This document shows positions 23,501-38,500 of a stretch of 64,000 nucleotides of DNA, in pieces. A program made the translations under genes and the position numbers. This stretch comes from Fragum whitleyi (taxonomy: Eukaryota; Mollusca; Bivalvia; Cardiida; Cardiidae), in assembly GCA_948146395.1 (NCBI GenBank), contig OX411558.1, forward strand, positions 37,956,850 to 38,020,849, given 5' to 3'. The notes below the pieces were generated by a model that searched no databases, was not told the DNA's origin, and was given only the letters and a program-made list of their open reading frames with translations. Numbering within the stretch: the first letter of the stretch is position 1; every line of letters begins with the position of its first letter.

Positions 23501-26500
23501 CGTTTCAAAGTTTCATTAAATGGTTAACAAAGAGATATTATTCAAAGATCATGCGTTATAAAACGCCCTTACCTGCAACACCAATTTAATAAGGCAGTAA
23601 GAATTTCGAGAAGACTTTCTGAAACATTTAACATTGCAAAACTTTCAAAAATTATTGAACATGGCCGAGCAGTCTAGAAGATGTCATTCAAGGATTGCAA
23701 AGTGAAAAATGCTCCGTCCTGTCAGGCCAAATTTTATAGGCCAATCAGAATCCATATGTCCCTATGAAAATATTAAATATATTTAGAAAAGAAGTTACAT
23801 TCATAACCTTTATGGTGATCTCGCGAGATGGTGCCCCCTCGAATTCATACGGCCCCTTGAGATCAACTCCCGGTCGCGATCAATCTTTTTCTTTTTCTCT
23901 AATGGTACTAACTACATTACCTCGAGCGCTTTTTGGCTCGATGGCTCGAACATTATCTCATTTCAGCGGTCAGATCTTGCTACATTCACTCGAGTAAGGG
24001 TTTCGCGCCTTTACGAATTCATTTATTTTGTAACGCAAATAATTTTAAAAGCGTTTTTGTAAATTTCACATATCGCAAAGTACACCATAGACCTTATTCA
24101 CGAGTTTGAAACAAGTTTGAGAATTTAAGTTTGACGACTTGTTTACACGCACTTTTATGGCGCTGCATCTATAGGTCGGGAGCAGATTGCTCTTTTAGTG
24201 TCCGTCTGTCTGTGTGACTGCGAAATCGTTACTGGCAAACTAAACATTTTGCTGTCACTTCAAAACTATTCTATTGAGAATTCGTATATTTGGGATAAAT
24301 GTTCCACTCACCAATCCTCATAATTGAAGGTCAATGTCAAGTAACTTTGACAAGGTAAAGGTCAACTATCAAGGTCAAGCTGCTAAAATAGTTCCCGTTT
24401 CGAGAGGTTTTTAACAACTCGATGCAAACTTTTCCCTTTATTCCGAATGATACCATAAGCTGACCTCTTTAAAGTAATTTTAAATTATACAAGCTGTGTT
24501 TGGAAGGTACCCTTTTGAAGAAAATATGTTGAAAAAGAAAGAAACTTTGGGAATCCTATTTAAACCTAGTATTAAGCAATCTGCTGAATTAAACATTTTG
24601 CGCATTTAGACAAACAGCTTCGTTGAGTTCTGGTATATCAGAGATATCCTTGAGACTAATTTATTTGGAAACATTGCAATAAGAACGACATCACGCTTAT
24701 TTTGCAAATAGGCTAGTCCAATTCATCTTGTGTTATTTTGACTGGTCGCCTTGCAAAAAACTCTAGGAAAATGCTTGAAATGATGTCTCCAATTAAATTG
24801 AGCAAATCTTGGCTTTAAAACTCGTATACCGTTAGCAATTACCTTTGTTTTTCTCTCAGCATTAGTTTTCACGTTAACTGACTTGATGTTTTATCGATTT
24901 TACTTTTTTGTGAGTATTATTTTGGTACAAAACACTCGAAATTGAAACAAAATAAGACTGTAATTTTCCGAAAATCTTTATATTTAATTAGAACAGGAAA
25001 TTATTGCTTCAGCATTGGCGTGGATGTCCTCGTGCGAAAACGTTGATCCCCTATCTCTTATTATATAAGTTGAATTATTGAAGACATACACTCGAAACCT
25101 TGCACACATGTTCATTATCAAAAGAACAATATATACTATCAAGACGTTTAATTCAAGATTTACTTTTTCATAATATGCCGCTTTCTTTGGCATAGAATTT
25201 TTACCATCTGTCCAGCACTCAACAGCCGCATGTAGGTACCCTTAGATGGTGCTCCCGTCTTCTTTTCTTTTTTATTAACATTTTCTCTATTTTCTGGTGG
25301 TTTATTTTGGCAGGTTTAACATCAATTTAAAGGGAACATATTTTATGTATTTATTTATTCAGCTTACAGCTACTTTCAAAAGCACGGAAGGTTTCAAATC
25401 GGTTGAAGTAATTGGATTCAGGTAAGTTTACATTGCTCGATAAGCGTTCTTTACAAATGTAGCCTGAAAGTCAAAGGAGTTTGTAAATGGATGGCATTGG
25501 TTGAACAGCTTTTTGTAAAACTCATTTTTATCTGTTTGTTTGTTCGTTTTTTTTTTTGTTGTTTTTTTTTTTTTGGGGGGGGGTATATAGGAGTCAAATT
25601 GTGGACCAGTCAGTTCGTCCGCCTGTAGATTTTTCGTGTCCGCTCATTATCTTAACAACTATTGGAAGGTTTTCATGATATAAAATCATGAATATAATCA
25701 GTAGAGGAGATGACATTTCATGAATATAGACTGAAAATAGACACTGCCATGTCATTCATTAGTGAGGAGACCTAAACTGAACCCCGCCCTGCGCGCCCAT
25801 AGTTATGGGCCAATCGAACTTTCGAAAACAATTGTGGAGTTCGTGGTCTAGTAGTAAGGACGGTGGCTTTGGGATCGAAAGGTCCCGGGATCGAATCCCG
25901 GTCATTTCACGGGAATTTTTCTGAGCAAAAAATTAACTCCACGTTGCTCCTCTCCACCAAGGTGTTTAAATGGGTACCTGTGAGAATGTAAGTCTATGTG
26001 CTGTGGCTGCCGTTTGTTAACAGCCGACTTGCAATTCGATGATCGGGGGTTAAAGTGTGAAGTCGGTTGAATATGCCTGGCAAAGAAACAGACTATAAAC
26101 CTAACTTTTTAACTTTTAACTTTTATCTTTAAAAAGGTTCACCCAAGAAAGATTCTGGTAATGTTTCATTGAAATTTGCCCAGTTTTTGAAGAGGAGATG
26201 AAGTTAAAAGATTTCGGGCACAAAATAAGCCCTGCCATGCCAATATTTATTGGCCAACCAAATTTCATGAACAATTTTTGTAAAGGGTCACCCAAGTAAT
26301 ATTCTGTTAAAAGGGTCATTGAAATCTGCCAAATGGTTCAGGAGTAGATGTCATTAAAATTGTTGGGCTCAAAATAAGCTTCGCTTACACTTTTAGAAAA
26401 GGGTCACCCAAGGAACATTTTGGTAACCAGAAAGTTTCATTGAAATCCACCCAACGGTTCAGAAAAATAAGCCCTGCCCTGCCATGCCAATGTTTATTGG

Positions 26501-29500
26501 CTAATCAAAATTTCGCGAACAATTTTTGAAAAGGGTCACCTATGGAACATTCTAGTAAAGTTTCGATGACATCAGCCCAGAGGTTCAGGAGAAGAAGTTT
26601 TTTTTTAAGATCCTAAAAGCTCCCCTTGAGCACGCTGTGCTCAGGTGAGCTAAAAACCTATCATTCTTAGCTCAAAATTATTAAATATTTTATAGTTACC
26701 CACAACCTGACAATTTTGACTTTGATTGATCTGATTTCCAACAAGTCATGACAGAATAGAAAGAAAAGAGAAAAATAATGTTGAAAACATTTATAGGAAA
26801 ATAAGAAATTGCAAATACATTTACATATTGCTGTATTACCATGTTCGACTGGTAAAGGTGGCTTTTAGTTAGGTGTGTGGGATTTTCATAGATCTCCATT
26901 TGAACAATATATCTATATAATGTGTGTATCTATTAAAGTATTCCCACATTTATAAACTTACACAATATTTACACCTGTTTGCAATTAAAGTTAAAAAACA
27001 TCGTGAAACTGACAGTCATTCCGATCAAAATCATTCTTAATCATTCACTCGGCGCTCCATTCATTCATTCCAAACACTCAAATCGATCAAAAACGCTCCG
27101 AAATCATTAGAAAAATCGTTTACAAATCGTTCAGACTTTCAACAATAAATTCAAGTCGACCTATTTATTCAACCATTACATTAGCTGGTGTGGACTTTCA
27201 AGTGTCTGCTTGGTCCACGAGGACGTAGAAACAGAAACGTACGTATATTTTATTAAAGGGAGTTAATGAATATCGCTAATTTTGTTCATCTTGAACAAAA
27301 TTAGCAACATTAGATTACCTCCCTTAAATATCACTCAAAACTCGATCCACACACTGATTCAATTTCATTCCAAAGTCATTCCAAAATCATTCATCGTGTC
27401 AATTTCACGATGTTGTTAGCTGTACTTCTTTAAAAGGTGATTTTTTAATAAACTCGAAATGCAACGTCCATAAAGTAAAATTGAAAAAATAAAAATCTTT
27501 TTTTACGAATTTTGGTAAAACAACCATATAGCCGCATGTATATGATGCAAGCTGAGACCGCTGTTAAACAGATACGCTTTACTTTATATCATCAAAAAAG
27601 TTCACATGAATGAAAAATGTTATTCCATAATAGATAAGAGTACCTATTTCGCAAGTAAGTCCTCCGGAATTTATACGTAAGGACGATTGAAGAGTAACAG
27701 TAGATTCGGATAGTATAGATCGGGCTTTCATGCCGCCATATTATTATAGAAAATTGGCTTATAAGACGTTATTTTGACCTTTAAGAGGAGTCATAAAGTC
27801 AACCAGATTTGTCAATCGTAAGTGTGCTAGCGACTAACAGATCGTCAGCTATTTTCAAACAACAATACGACTCGATGTCGGTATCTTGTCTTCGCAGTTA
27901 CGAGCAAAGACTAAAACACATGGTTAGTCGCGCAAGTCTTTGTAATTCAATCGGAAATCTGTTTTAAGCAGCTTAAACGTTTTTCAATCCACCCTTCAAT
28001 TTTCAAGAACAGTGTGACGTTGTATCGTTAGCACAACGCATATCTTAAATGGTTGGTCTCCGTAGAACCAATCTACTCTGATAACATTCTTACGTAACAT
28101 TTGAGGGTATGAAAAATTTGAAGATTTTGAAACGGTTTATTTATTTGTTCTAAAGTGTATTTCAATGCATGTATCATTTTTTGAAAATAATCTTTGAGCT
28201 ACAGACCCCACAAGCCTAGGGAAAACGTTTCCCAAAAAAACATTGCTACAGAATGGAACATTGAAAAGGTCGGTCTTGAAAGATAAGTCGGTTTTACATG
28301 CATTGAAATAAAAAATGCAATAAAGTAATAAACGGTTAAGTTATTGAGAAAGCATATATTTGTCGTTTCTTTTGGAGTTTAGTATACTTTCTTCAAACAA
28401 AGCTGACTTTGACAGAAAACAACACTTTGAAGTGAAGTCTTTTAGACCTATTTAGTAAAGCTTTAATGGGCCTGACCACAATTACATCAAACTATCCGAC
28501 AACCATTAACCCGCTTACATGTACCTGTTACCCATTTTATTGGTGATTGCTTTAAAACAAGAACGATCTAAACGCTTTTTGGGGAAAAAGGGTTATTAAT
28601 GAAACATTTATATCAAACTGATTGGGATGAGTAGATTTGTAAATATTTCATGGTGAAGATTTGCCCCCGCCAAGAGAAACCAGACAAATTTAAGGAAAGG
28701 TGCATCTAAGGACTATTCCTGCCAAATGTTATTGAAATTATCCAAAATGAGTAGGAAAGAGAAATGAGTAGGGAGGAATTTTTAAAGTGAAACTACCGCA
28801 CTGCCACGCACATATTTAGGATACAATCAAAATTTCCTGAACAGTTTTACTTAAGGGTCGTCCAAAGAACATTTATCAAAGGTTTGTTGAAATGGGCCAA
28901 AATGAGAGGGGAGGATGGGAAGGTTTTTAAAGTGAAATAAGCCCCACCCTGTCACATCCATATTTTGGGGCCTATCAAAATTTCCCGAACAATTTAAGTA
29001 AAGGCTCACCAAAGGAAGATTTCATTCACGTTTAGTGAAAATCTGCTCATTGACCTAGCAGGAGAATATGTATAAAGAAAAGTTTGCGGACAGACAACGG
29101 CGTTACACCTCTTTTGAGAGAAGGTGTATTTCTTTCAAGAATTGCTTTCTGAATATGAAAAAATGCGTTACATTTAGTTGTCATTGTGTAATTATGTAAA
29201 TTAAGTAAGAGATTCTGCAGGATCGTATTTAGAACATAAATTTAATGTTAAGCGTTCTTTAGAGCGTTATATTAAGAAGTCTCGGAAAAGGATACGAGTC
29301 TCAATTATGTTTTTTTTTTCCAATTTGAATAGTATCTATTTATTTTTCTTTTATATTGTTGGTATCTATTTCAATAAGTTTATCTTTTCAATCAGTAGCT
29401 TTTTATACCCCCAGCTACGAAGTGATGGTGTATGCTTGATTCGAAATTAATGTATATCTGCATATGAAGTTATAAATCTGTAATTTTGAAGCACCTTTGA

Positions 29501-32500
29501 TTGGTTACTGAATTATCTGCCTTTGAACATGTAAATGTCCCTATTAATGTTATCTAGAAATCCTTTTTACACTATGCATTTGCTGACTTGAAATTTTTAC
29601 ATGATGTGTATCTCTATATGAAGTTGTGTCTTGAGATTTTGAAGCACATACTTCACACATACTATACACACTTTAGTTGGTGAAGTAAGCGTGTGCTTCT
29701 AAAGTTTAATTGGCCCTTATATTATTACCTGCGGATTTATCCCCCCTTCAATTAGTAAATTTTACTTTTTTCATCTTGAACATTTCTTCTACATTTTTTC
29801 CTATCACCGCTTTGAAACTTTTACACAACGTAGCTTACAATAGCAACTTGAAATGTTCAGGACCCTTCTGATATAAGCTTTTGGATTATTCCCTTTGTGC
29901 TTGTGAATTTTACATAATTTCTATCGTCTGGAGCATTTTACCTTGAATTTGTAAAATTTACTAATCTTTTGTTATATTGCAATCTCATGATAAACTGAGA
30001 TTACTTATACTGAGTAAGCCCCGTGAGAAAAGTATCGTGTTGAGGATATAAGTTAGCTTTGCGACAGTTCGAGTTTCAATCTGATTTCTAGTATTTTACA
30101 TTCTAACAACCATCCGCATTCATTTGGGTTCTATTTTTAATTCTGTTTATTTAATTTCGCGTATATTTCAGAAGCGGCAGTGTGATTATCGAATACATAG
30201 TAGTTATAGATAACGTAACAAAGGAAAAGGCTCTCGACAGTTTAAACAATTCCATCGAACAGACAATTACCAACACTTTCTTAGCTACTAGGTTTGGGAT
30301 CATTGTGAACCAGAAAGAGACTCGTATGTTGGTACACGATAAAAAACGAGATAAGTAATAAATTAAAATCATTAAAATGATAATAAAATCAAAATTATTA
30401 AAACCATTAATCAAAAATACGTTTCAAATTTCTAAAGTCACAATAATTTTAAAGAAAGAAACCATTTCCACAACAACACGCGTCATAAAAAAGTAGCTCG
30501 ATAATCGAACGAGATTAAACACCACTTTAATACTCGACCGCTGAAGCGCTTAACCTATCCTCGGTCACAAATGAGGTGAAAGGATAAATATGAAAAAAAA
30601 ATCCTTAAAGAAACTCTAGAGGCCATATGTTTGGCTCAATTACCCTGCAAAATCGTGCAGAATGAATGATTGGATGAAATCTCGGTAAAAGTTTAATTTC
30701 GGTCAAATGGGGTCAATAATTAGGTCAAGTGGTCAAGTACATGAAAATCATTGTAGACATTCTAGATGACAATTTTTTGATAAATTCAATATAAAAATTA
30801 GTCAGAATATTTGTCTTGATGGAATTTCGATTTAGTTAGAATGTAGGTTGACAAAAAGCCAAATCTAAGAAACCATCGAGGGCTGTAAGTTTTCATCAAT
30901 CTGAAAATTGGCCAAATGCTAAAGAAATTTGCCTCTTTAGTACATACAAAGTTTTTCTGATATTTGCCCCGAGACCTATCTTTTGTACCCGAATTAACAA
31001 AATTTCTTACTCGTCAAAGTAATTAATCTGGCCAGATTTCAGGATTAATTGGCAGTATATATAGCTCCAGAATGCATACATGTTTCTCCGACATTTTACA
31101 TCTCGACTAAATTTAAGACCTCAGTTGACCAAATGTCAAACTCATCCGAGACGTCATTGATATAATCCAAATTGATTAATGGATGTTGTCTCTAAAGTGC
31201 ATACAAGGTAAATATTAACGACACAAATTCGATGACGTATGACGAACATCCACCTAACCATAAAGCTCGCATTGGGCACTTTGTTATTCAAAAATATTTT
31301 GTTTTTTTAAAAAAAAACTATCTGACTAATTCTAGTTTTGTGCGACAGCGCATATTTTGGAGATATGAAGTGTTTATTTGGATAATCAAATGATTTATCA
31401 TTTTTAACCCACAAACTGTATTTATATCATATTCGGGGATAAGTTCGTCCACTTTTGAGTTATGACTCTTGGGTATATATCTATTATTTTCGCTTTCGCA
31501 GCAAAGGTTTCAGGTATTTCGTTAAAAACTCCCCTAAAAGAGTCAGCGTCTAATAAATATGTGTATATTTTAAAATATGGCGGTTGATTATTGACTTGAA
31601 AGGAGGCCATTTGATTAAAAGTTCAATTTATCAGCCACTAATGAAGCTTTTATTCAAACCCGAAGTAAAATTACGTTTCAGATTAATACGTTCAATTCAT
31701 ATTTTTGTTACTAAAAAGAGCTATTGTCCTAGCGTATATAAAACACACAATGTTCATCCAGGGGCCATAAAATGTACAGGTTTTTTTTTCAAAGATAATA
31801 TGATCGACTTTGTTAAAATTTTGTACATCACAGATGTAGTAGAGACTGTAATGATTACATGAAGACTTATTTGTAAATTCGTTTTGTTTATTTAGATTTT
31901 AAAAATGCGAATCCTTGTGCTGTGTACAAAAGAGCTTGTCAAATTGGATACCTTTGTTCACCGATAACTGATGCTAGGTCAAACGTTACTTGTGAACTGA
32001 AATGTTCATCAAAAAGATCCCCTTGTGGGGAAAATGGAGAGTGTTTTGTTAACCATATGGATGAAGAAGTGAAATGTAGGTAGGTGATATAAAGAGGTTA
32101 TTCAACATTATCGGGTACAATACTTAATCCTATCGGATGAGTACCCTACAGAACCATTCTATATTTGACGAGGCGATAGCGGAGTCAAAATATAGACTGG
32201 TTCTGCAGGGTACGAATCAAATTTCACAAATAGTTTAAGCCAGACACGTGCATATCCTATTTTGGTTAATGTCCCTTGAATTTTGACCGAGTTATTAAGT
32301 CAATTTCTACCTACTGCTTTTATTGTAGCTTTTTTGTGTCAAATCAATTTCTAAGATGGATTTCATTCAAAATTTGTAGATATGCTAAACACGAAGCAGA
32401 CCTATGAATATTATAATTTGGTAAGGGTCCATTCTCTTTTGACAAAGTAGGGTCCCTTTGGTGAAAAACTGAGAAACTTCGATTTCTCAGCAACTAAAAT

Positions 32501-35500
32501 GGGCGGGATTCAAACATCACGGAAATACTCGGTATAAGTCAGACATGTGCATTTCCTATTAAATTTCGGCGAATTTCTTTTCGACTGAGTGATGAGTGAT
32601 GGCCCTTTCGTATGGAAGTATTTTTTTCTTTTTGAAGCATTTTAGAGTAGCTTTTTCTTGCCCGCTCAATTTTAAATGAAATATATTTTTGTCATGTTCT
32701 ATTTACTTTTGATAAAGTGATCGGCCTTTGGTTAAAGCCATACCAAAAAAAATTGATAGCAACTGTTTGACGGATTTATTTCAAATTTCACGCATAGATT
32801 CACCATAAGTTAGAAATGTGCATGTGTATATTGTTTTATATCTTCGTGAATAATGTTCAAAGTTTCGTTGAAAAATATTGAAAACTAAACCATTATATTA
32901 TCAATTGAATTGTTTGGAAGCAGGTACTGCTAATCTCCACAACTCAAAATTTCAAACAACGTCGCAACATTTTTGTCTGCGCGACGCTAGTTTGAGAAAT
33001 GTTCGCTTGCGATTAATATATATATCTAATACGTACTTAGTGTATTATATGAAAAAAAATATCTAACGAGGTTAGGAGTATTGAAAATTGTCGAGGATCT
33101 GCAGAGACAATTATCAATTCTCACAACCGAATTAGATACTTTTTTCGTACAATACACTAAGTACGTATTATATTTATCTGATGTTCTCTATTTGTTTTGT
33201 TTTGGTCGCTGTTTTTTACTGAAATGCAAGTTTCTTAAAATAACCGCATTGTAACTATGTGATATCATAAAAAATATCATACGGGATATTATCACACGGA
33301 TATTTGTAAAGTTATGCGATAATACATTTTGTATCTTTTGTTTTTGGAAAGCTCATGACAAAATACTGTTATCACAACAAGTATTTAGTTCTCTTGTTAC
33401 ATGCTTTTCCTTAAACGTGAAAACTGCAAAGCTGTTTGATCTAAACAAATCAATTTCACGTTTTGAAATTTCGTCATAAAATTGCGTCGACAGCTTTATT
33501 CCAATTAATTCTTAATTCAATCAGGAATCGCATCTTCACACTCGCATGGCGTTTCAGAATATGAAAAAAAAATGTTTATCTCATAGTTTTCTTTTTAAAG
33601 AAAATTAAGGAAATAAACTACACTTAAAACCTCTAAAATTCATACAAATTTGAGATGCGTTGGTCCTGCTTACGGTATGATACTATTTTGTAACTCAGAT
33701 TCTTTATTTGTGCACGAGTGTTTTAGATATTTTCTTCGTGATTGTCCAATAAACGGATGTTTTTTTGTCAATATGTCGGAATATGCGATGGTTTAGGACC
33801 GAAAAAATGAACTTGACCACGTATTTCTTCATCAACCCACGTATATACGAGGAAATTTCAGACGTAAACGGGGACCTTGTTCATGTTATTTTAATTCAAG
33901 ATAGTTTCATGCTTCAACTTTTGCAGATGTAAAGATACAGACACTTACGTTTATTCTGGCCAGTTTTGTGAAATAGCAACAGAGAAGCTCAAGTTAAAAT
34001 CAAACACCGTCATCATAATTGGTGCATCTAGCGGAGGGGCATTATTACTAATCACCATTGTTTTGACAGTTTGTCTTATTAGAGTTATAAGGAGGAACAG
34101 ACGAAATAACAGGTCAATAGAGATTGAACTTATTTAAATATAACTCATGAATCGTTTGTTTTTCATTAGCAGAAACTTATAAAGTTGACTTGCACCAATA
34201 AATGGTTACCACTTTCAGAAGAGCATCTATTCAGAAGAGTTTCAGAAGAGTATCTATTCATATCTTACTTTCGTTAAATTATTTTCTTTTATTTTCAAAA
34301 CTCGTAAACATGGAACGTCATACTTAAAACTTGTTTAAAAACATATACTAAATTTCAGATAAAATACCCAGACTTAAAAAGACCAATATAGATGAAAATC
34401 CATTAACTCGTGTAATTGAAAAATAACTGAGAAAAAAAACTGCTTCGTTTTGTTTAATGACTGCTAATCCTTCCCTTGTCCTTCACACATACGGAAAACA
34501 ATTCCACATCAAATGACTTTTTCTTTTCAAAAATAGTTATGCTGACGATCATTTCAAATCAGTTAGCATGGATGATCTGCATTCTGTTGACTCGTTCGAT
34601 GGACTACGATCACGAACAACGACTATTCAGAATTCGTATGAAAGCGGTCTTCCCATGACAAAAATGGTGGACGGGAGAGAACACCGACTCTTGAAGGAAC
34701 GAGACTCTGGATCAGAGGTATACAGATGAGTTTGTTTGAGTCTGAAATGGAAATATTATTGAGCAAGCCTTAGCAAACTGAATATTTTTCCTGACGCCGT
34801 CATAGCGCGCCGAACTGTCAATCTTGAGGTCCCGGATTTGACCCCCCGACGGCGGCACTCAAACCTTTCTGACTATTTATCTTCACCAATGGTTGGATAA
34901 TTGTAGACCTATGTGAGATAGCAGCTTGAAGCTAGGAAAGGGTTTGATGGTAAAATTGGTTATAGAAATACCAGGAATTCATTGTTAGGAGCTCAAGCAT
35001 CAACGATATAACTGAGTTTGCTGAAAGCGGCATAAAACACCATTCAAACAAAATGAAATGCTATACTATTCTAGACGAGGTTTAGAACAGCTTGTGTCAT
35101 ATAGAATCCAGTAACAAATTATTTTTCTCTCATAAACAATAAACAAAAAATGTGATTATTAGTTTAGATGATGTCATTTAAAGAGTGATCTTTCGAACGT
35201 GTGAGACATGGGTATCTCTGATCGCTACTCGTTAAACAAGGGAAGCTATCTGAGAAAATGACACCATCACTTACACGGAAGAGATTATAAACGTCTTTGA
35301 TTTTTATCATCAAATCCCTTCAATATGCAATTACATGTAAAAGTGTTGGCAAAATTTTGATCCGAAACACTAATTTTTTTAAATTTGATAAATTCGTCTT
35401 ATATTACTTGTAGCAAAGTCAACATTTTCCCCCAAATTGTTCTACATTGGTATCATGATCATGGGAGTGTAGGGCTTCGCTTTGAATTTCTTGAATTGAT

Positions 35501-38500
35501 GATTCTGATGTTACTACAGTTAACAACTTCGTGAAATTGACCAGGTGAATGATTTTTGATGATGTTGGAATGAGATTGAATGAATAAGATGAGTGAGTTA
35601 TAAGCGAAATTAAAGGGAGGTTATCTAATATCTCTATTTTTGTTTCCACTTTGTAATAAATATGCATACAAGTTCTATAAAAGCTTCCTATTCTTCCAAG
35701 AACTAATCAGACGCTTACAATTTCAAGTAAGTCAATCAAATCACGAGTTTTTTTCTAGGTTTTATTTTATTTCGAATGTAGTTGTTGATCTTATACTTTT
35801 AAATGGTTTTTGAGCGTTTTTGGTTTGAGTGAGTGTTTGGAAAGAATGACTGGAGCGCTGATTGTGCGATTTAGAATTGTTTTGATTGGCATGAATGTCA
35901 ATTTTTGTGATGTTACTAACTGTACAAGATTCACTAAACTTCGCCTAACCTATAATATTTGATTTTATACGTTTGCACTTGTTTACCAGAAAGCATTTAT
36001 CCCTTTTTATTGGATAAGAGGTTGAATCAATATTCGCATAAGGAATCATATTTTTTTAATTAGCTCACCTAAGAACGAAGTGCTCAAGGTGACCTATTGT
36101 GATCGGATAATGTCCGGCGTCAGTCGTCCGTCGTCAACAATTTCTTTAAACATCTTCTCCTCCTAAACCGGTGGGCCAATCTTCATGAAACTTGGCAGGG
36201 ATATTCCTTTGGTCAAGCTCTACCGAAGCTGTTCATATAAATAAAATTCACCCTAAATTTTCCCTTTCTCTAAACAAAAAGGCAGAAAATATGAAAATCT
36301 TTAAAAATCTTTTTCTTTGAAACCAGAAGGCAGACAGCTTTCATTTTGGTATGTAGCACCATCTAGTGGACCTCTACCAAGTTTGTTCATATCAAGACCC
36401 TGTGATCAGATTTGGGCTCCACCCGGGCGAACCCTTTTTACAAAGAATCAAAGAGCGAAAATCTTAAAAAATCTTCTTCTCTCCAACCAGAGGGCACACA
36501 GCTTTCATATTTGGTATGTAGCATCATCTAGTGGGCCACTACCAAGTTTGTTTATATCAAGACCCTAGGATCATATTTGGGCTTAACCCGGGCGCAACCC
36601 TTTTTACATAGAAGCAAAGAGCGAAAATCTTTTAAAATCTTCTTTTCCGAAACCAGAGGGCACACAGCTTTCATATTTGGTATGTAGCATCATCTAGTGG
36701 GCCACTACCAAGTTTGTTTATATCAAGACCCTGGGGTCATATTTGGGCCCCGACCGGCCCATCCCTTTTAGCGCATTTGAGCACGATGGGTGAAAATAGG
36801 AAAACCTGCAAATATCTTCTCAGAATCCAGAAGTTTGACAGCTTTCATATTAAGTTTTTAGCATCATCTAATGGACCTCTACCAAATTTGTTCATATCAA
36901 GCACCTGGGGTCAGATTTGGGCTCCACCATGGTGCTTTCCGTTTTACAAAGAATCAAAGAGCGAAAAGGCATATCTGTCTTGCTCTTGCTTAAAAACATT
37001 CCATGGTATTAATCTTCAGTAGAAATTATCTCCTTCTTGACATCTGCCTATTTCATTAATATGATTTCTCAGGGGTCAAAGAGAATCAGGTGAGCGATCT
37101 AGGACCATTATGGTCCTCTTGTATTATTATTATTATTATTACAGACTTACATTTACACACCATCCCTTTCCAAAACCATGGAACCCAAAAATAAAGATCA
37201 GTATCCATCAAAGAGATCCGGGTCAGTTTATGAACATATAGATACGGACAGTAAGGTAAGACATGACTAGCGCAGCCAAGGGGTTATTAATAAAGTTAAC
37301 CTGTGCGTGTCATTTCCAACAATTTCACATTTTAGTGAGGTGCAAACATTGAGTAGTGTAGAAAGCCACATACTGTAAATATTAAGTTACCTGATGGTCT
37401 ACAGATACTTTGAGGCCTTATCTACCTACTGAACGTAAAGTTAAGACTCTTGATAGACTGTGCGAATGCACATACTGGTCAGAGCCTTTGATTTGCGTAC
37501 AATTGAAATTGTTGGAAATCTCTTGCACAGGCTCAAATTAGTTTGAGTGATAGATTGAACAAGGCTCATACTGGTCATATCTTGGTGAATTTTGCTTTGT
37601 CCGGTAAATGAATATGGCAAATCTTGGACTAATGATAGAAATGCTACTTAAATCAAAGCACCGAAGATGACTTTCAAAGAAATAGACTTGACCCCATTTT
37701 TTGATTTATATTTACAAGAACAAGCACAGCCATAGGGTTATATAGGCTATATAGTGATTATAAAGGGCGTTTGTTAGATTGATCGAACAAAGGCCAATAT
37801 CTGGTCAGGTCTTTGTCATTGACGCTTACTTTAAAGGTACGGTATAGTTAGGTGTCTTAAATAACTTTTTGAATTATATAAACAAAAGCATTGAATATGT
37901 CTGGCAAAGAAACGAACTATTTACTCTACCTTTACTATATGTTAGAAGGAACAAAGACGGCCAAGTGGTTATACATAAACTACTCGGGCTGGTGGCTCGA
38001 ACAAAGGCAAACACCCTGCCAGTTTATGGTGATGATCGTCGGTCTGCCCATTGACCTACGCCACGACGCACTTCTCAAACATTTTGATTTATTCATCTGC
38101 GCAATATAGTTTTGGACATCAAACAAAGATCATATCATATGACCTACGTCGCCGGAGTGAAATAAACCCGTTGAATATTTTTAATATTACACGGGAGTTA
38201 TTACACTAGTGGAATGACTATGCAAATGAGCTCAGAGCGAATAGCAACGCTACTTTGTAACCGCGAAAATTACGTAATAATGTTTATATTGTGACGTCAG
38301 TTTCAAGCGGCGTTATAAGTTTCGCGGAAAATTGAAATGTTGAATTTCAAGAATTTTGACGATTTTTTTGCAAGAATTCGGGTCACATTATAAATAGAAT
38401 ATAAAATTTGTGATCATAAAATACAGAATTTATTAAACCCCGTCATCTATAACACAGCCTCGTTTTTATCTGTTAATATATGACTCGTTTGATAAATTCA

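Noticed and set aside
25837..25912. Possible tRNA gene
   Set aside because: A and B boxes are present but the sequence continues into a SINE body and tail and lacks a clean acceptor stem; annotated as a SINE head.
36317..37022. Overlapping frames with repeated LFISRPWGQIWAP-like segments
   Set aside because: Translation of the ~145-bp type B tandem core; frames differ between copies and carry no coding constraint.
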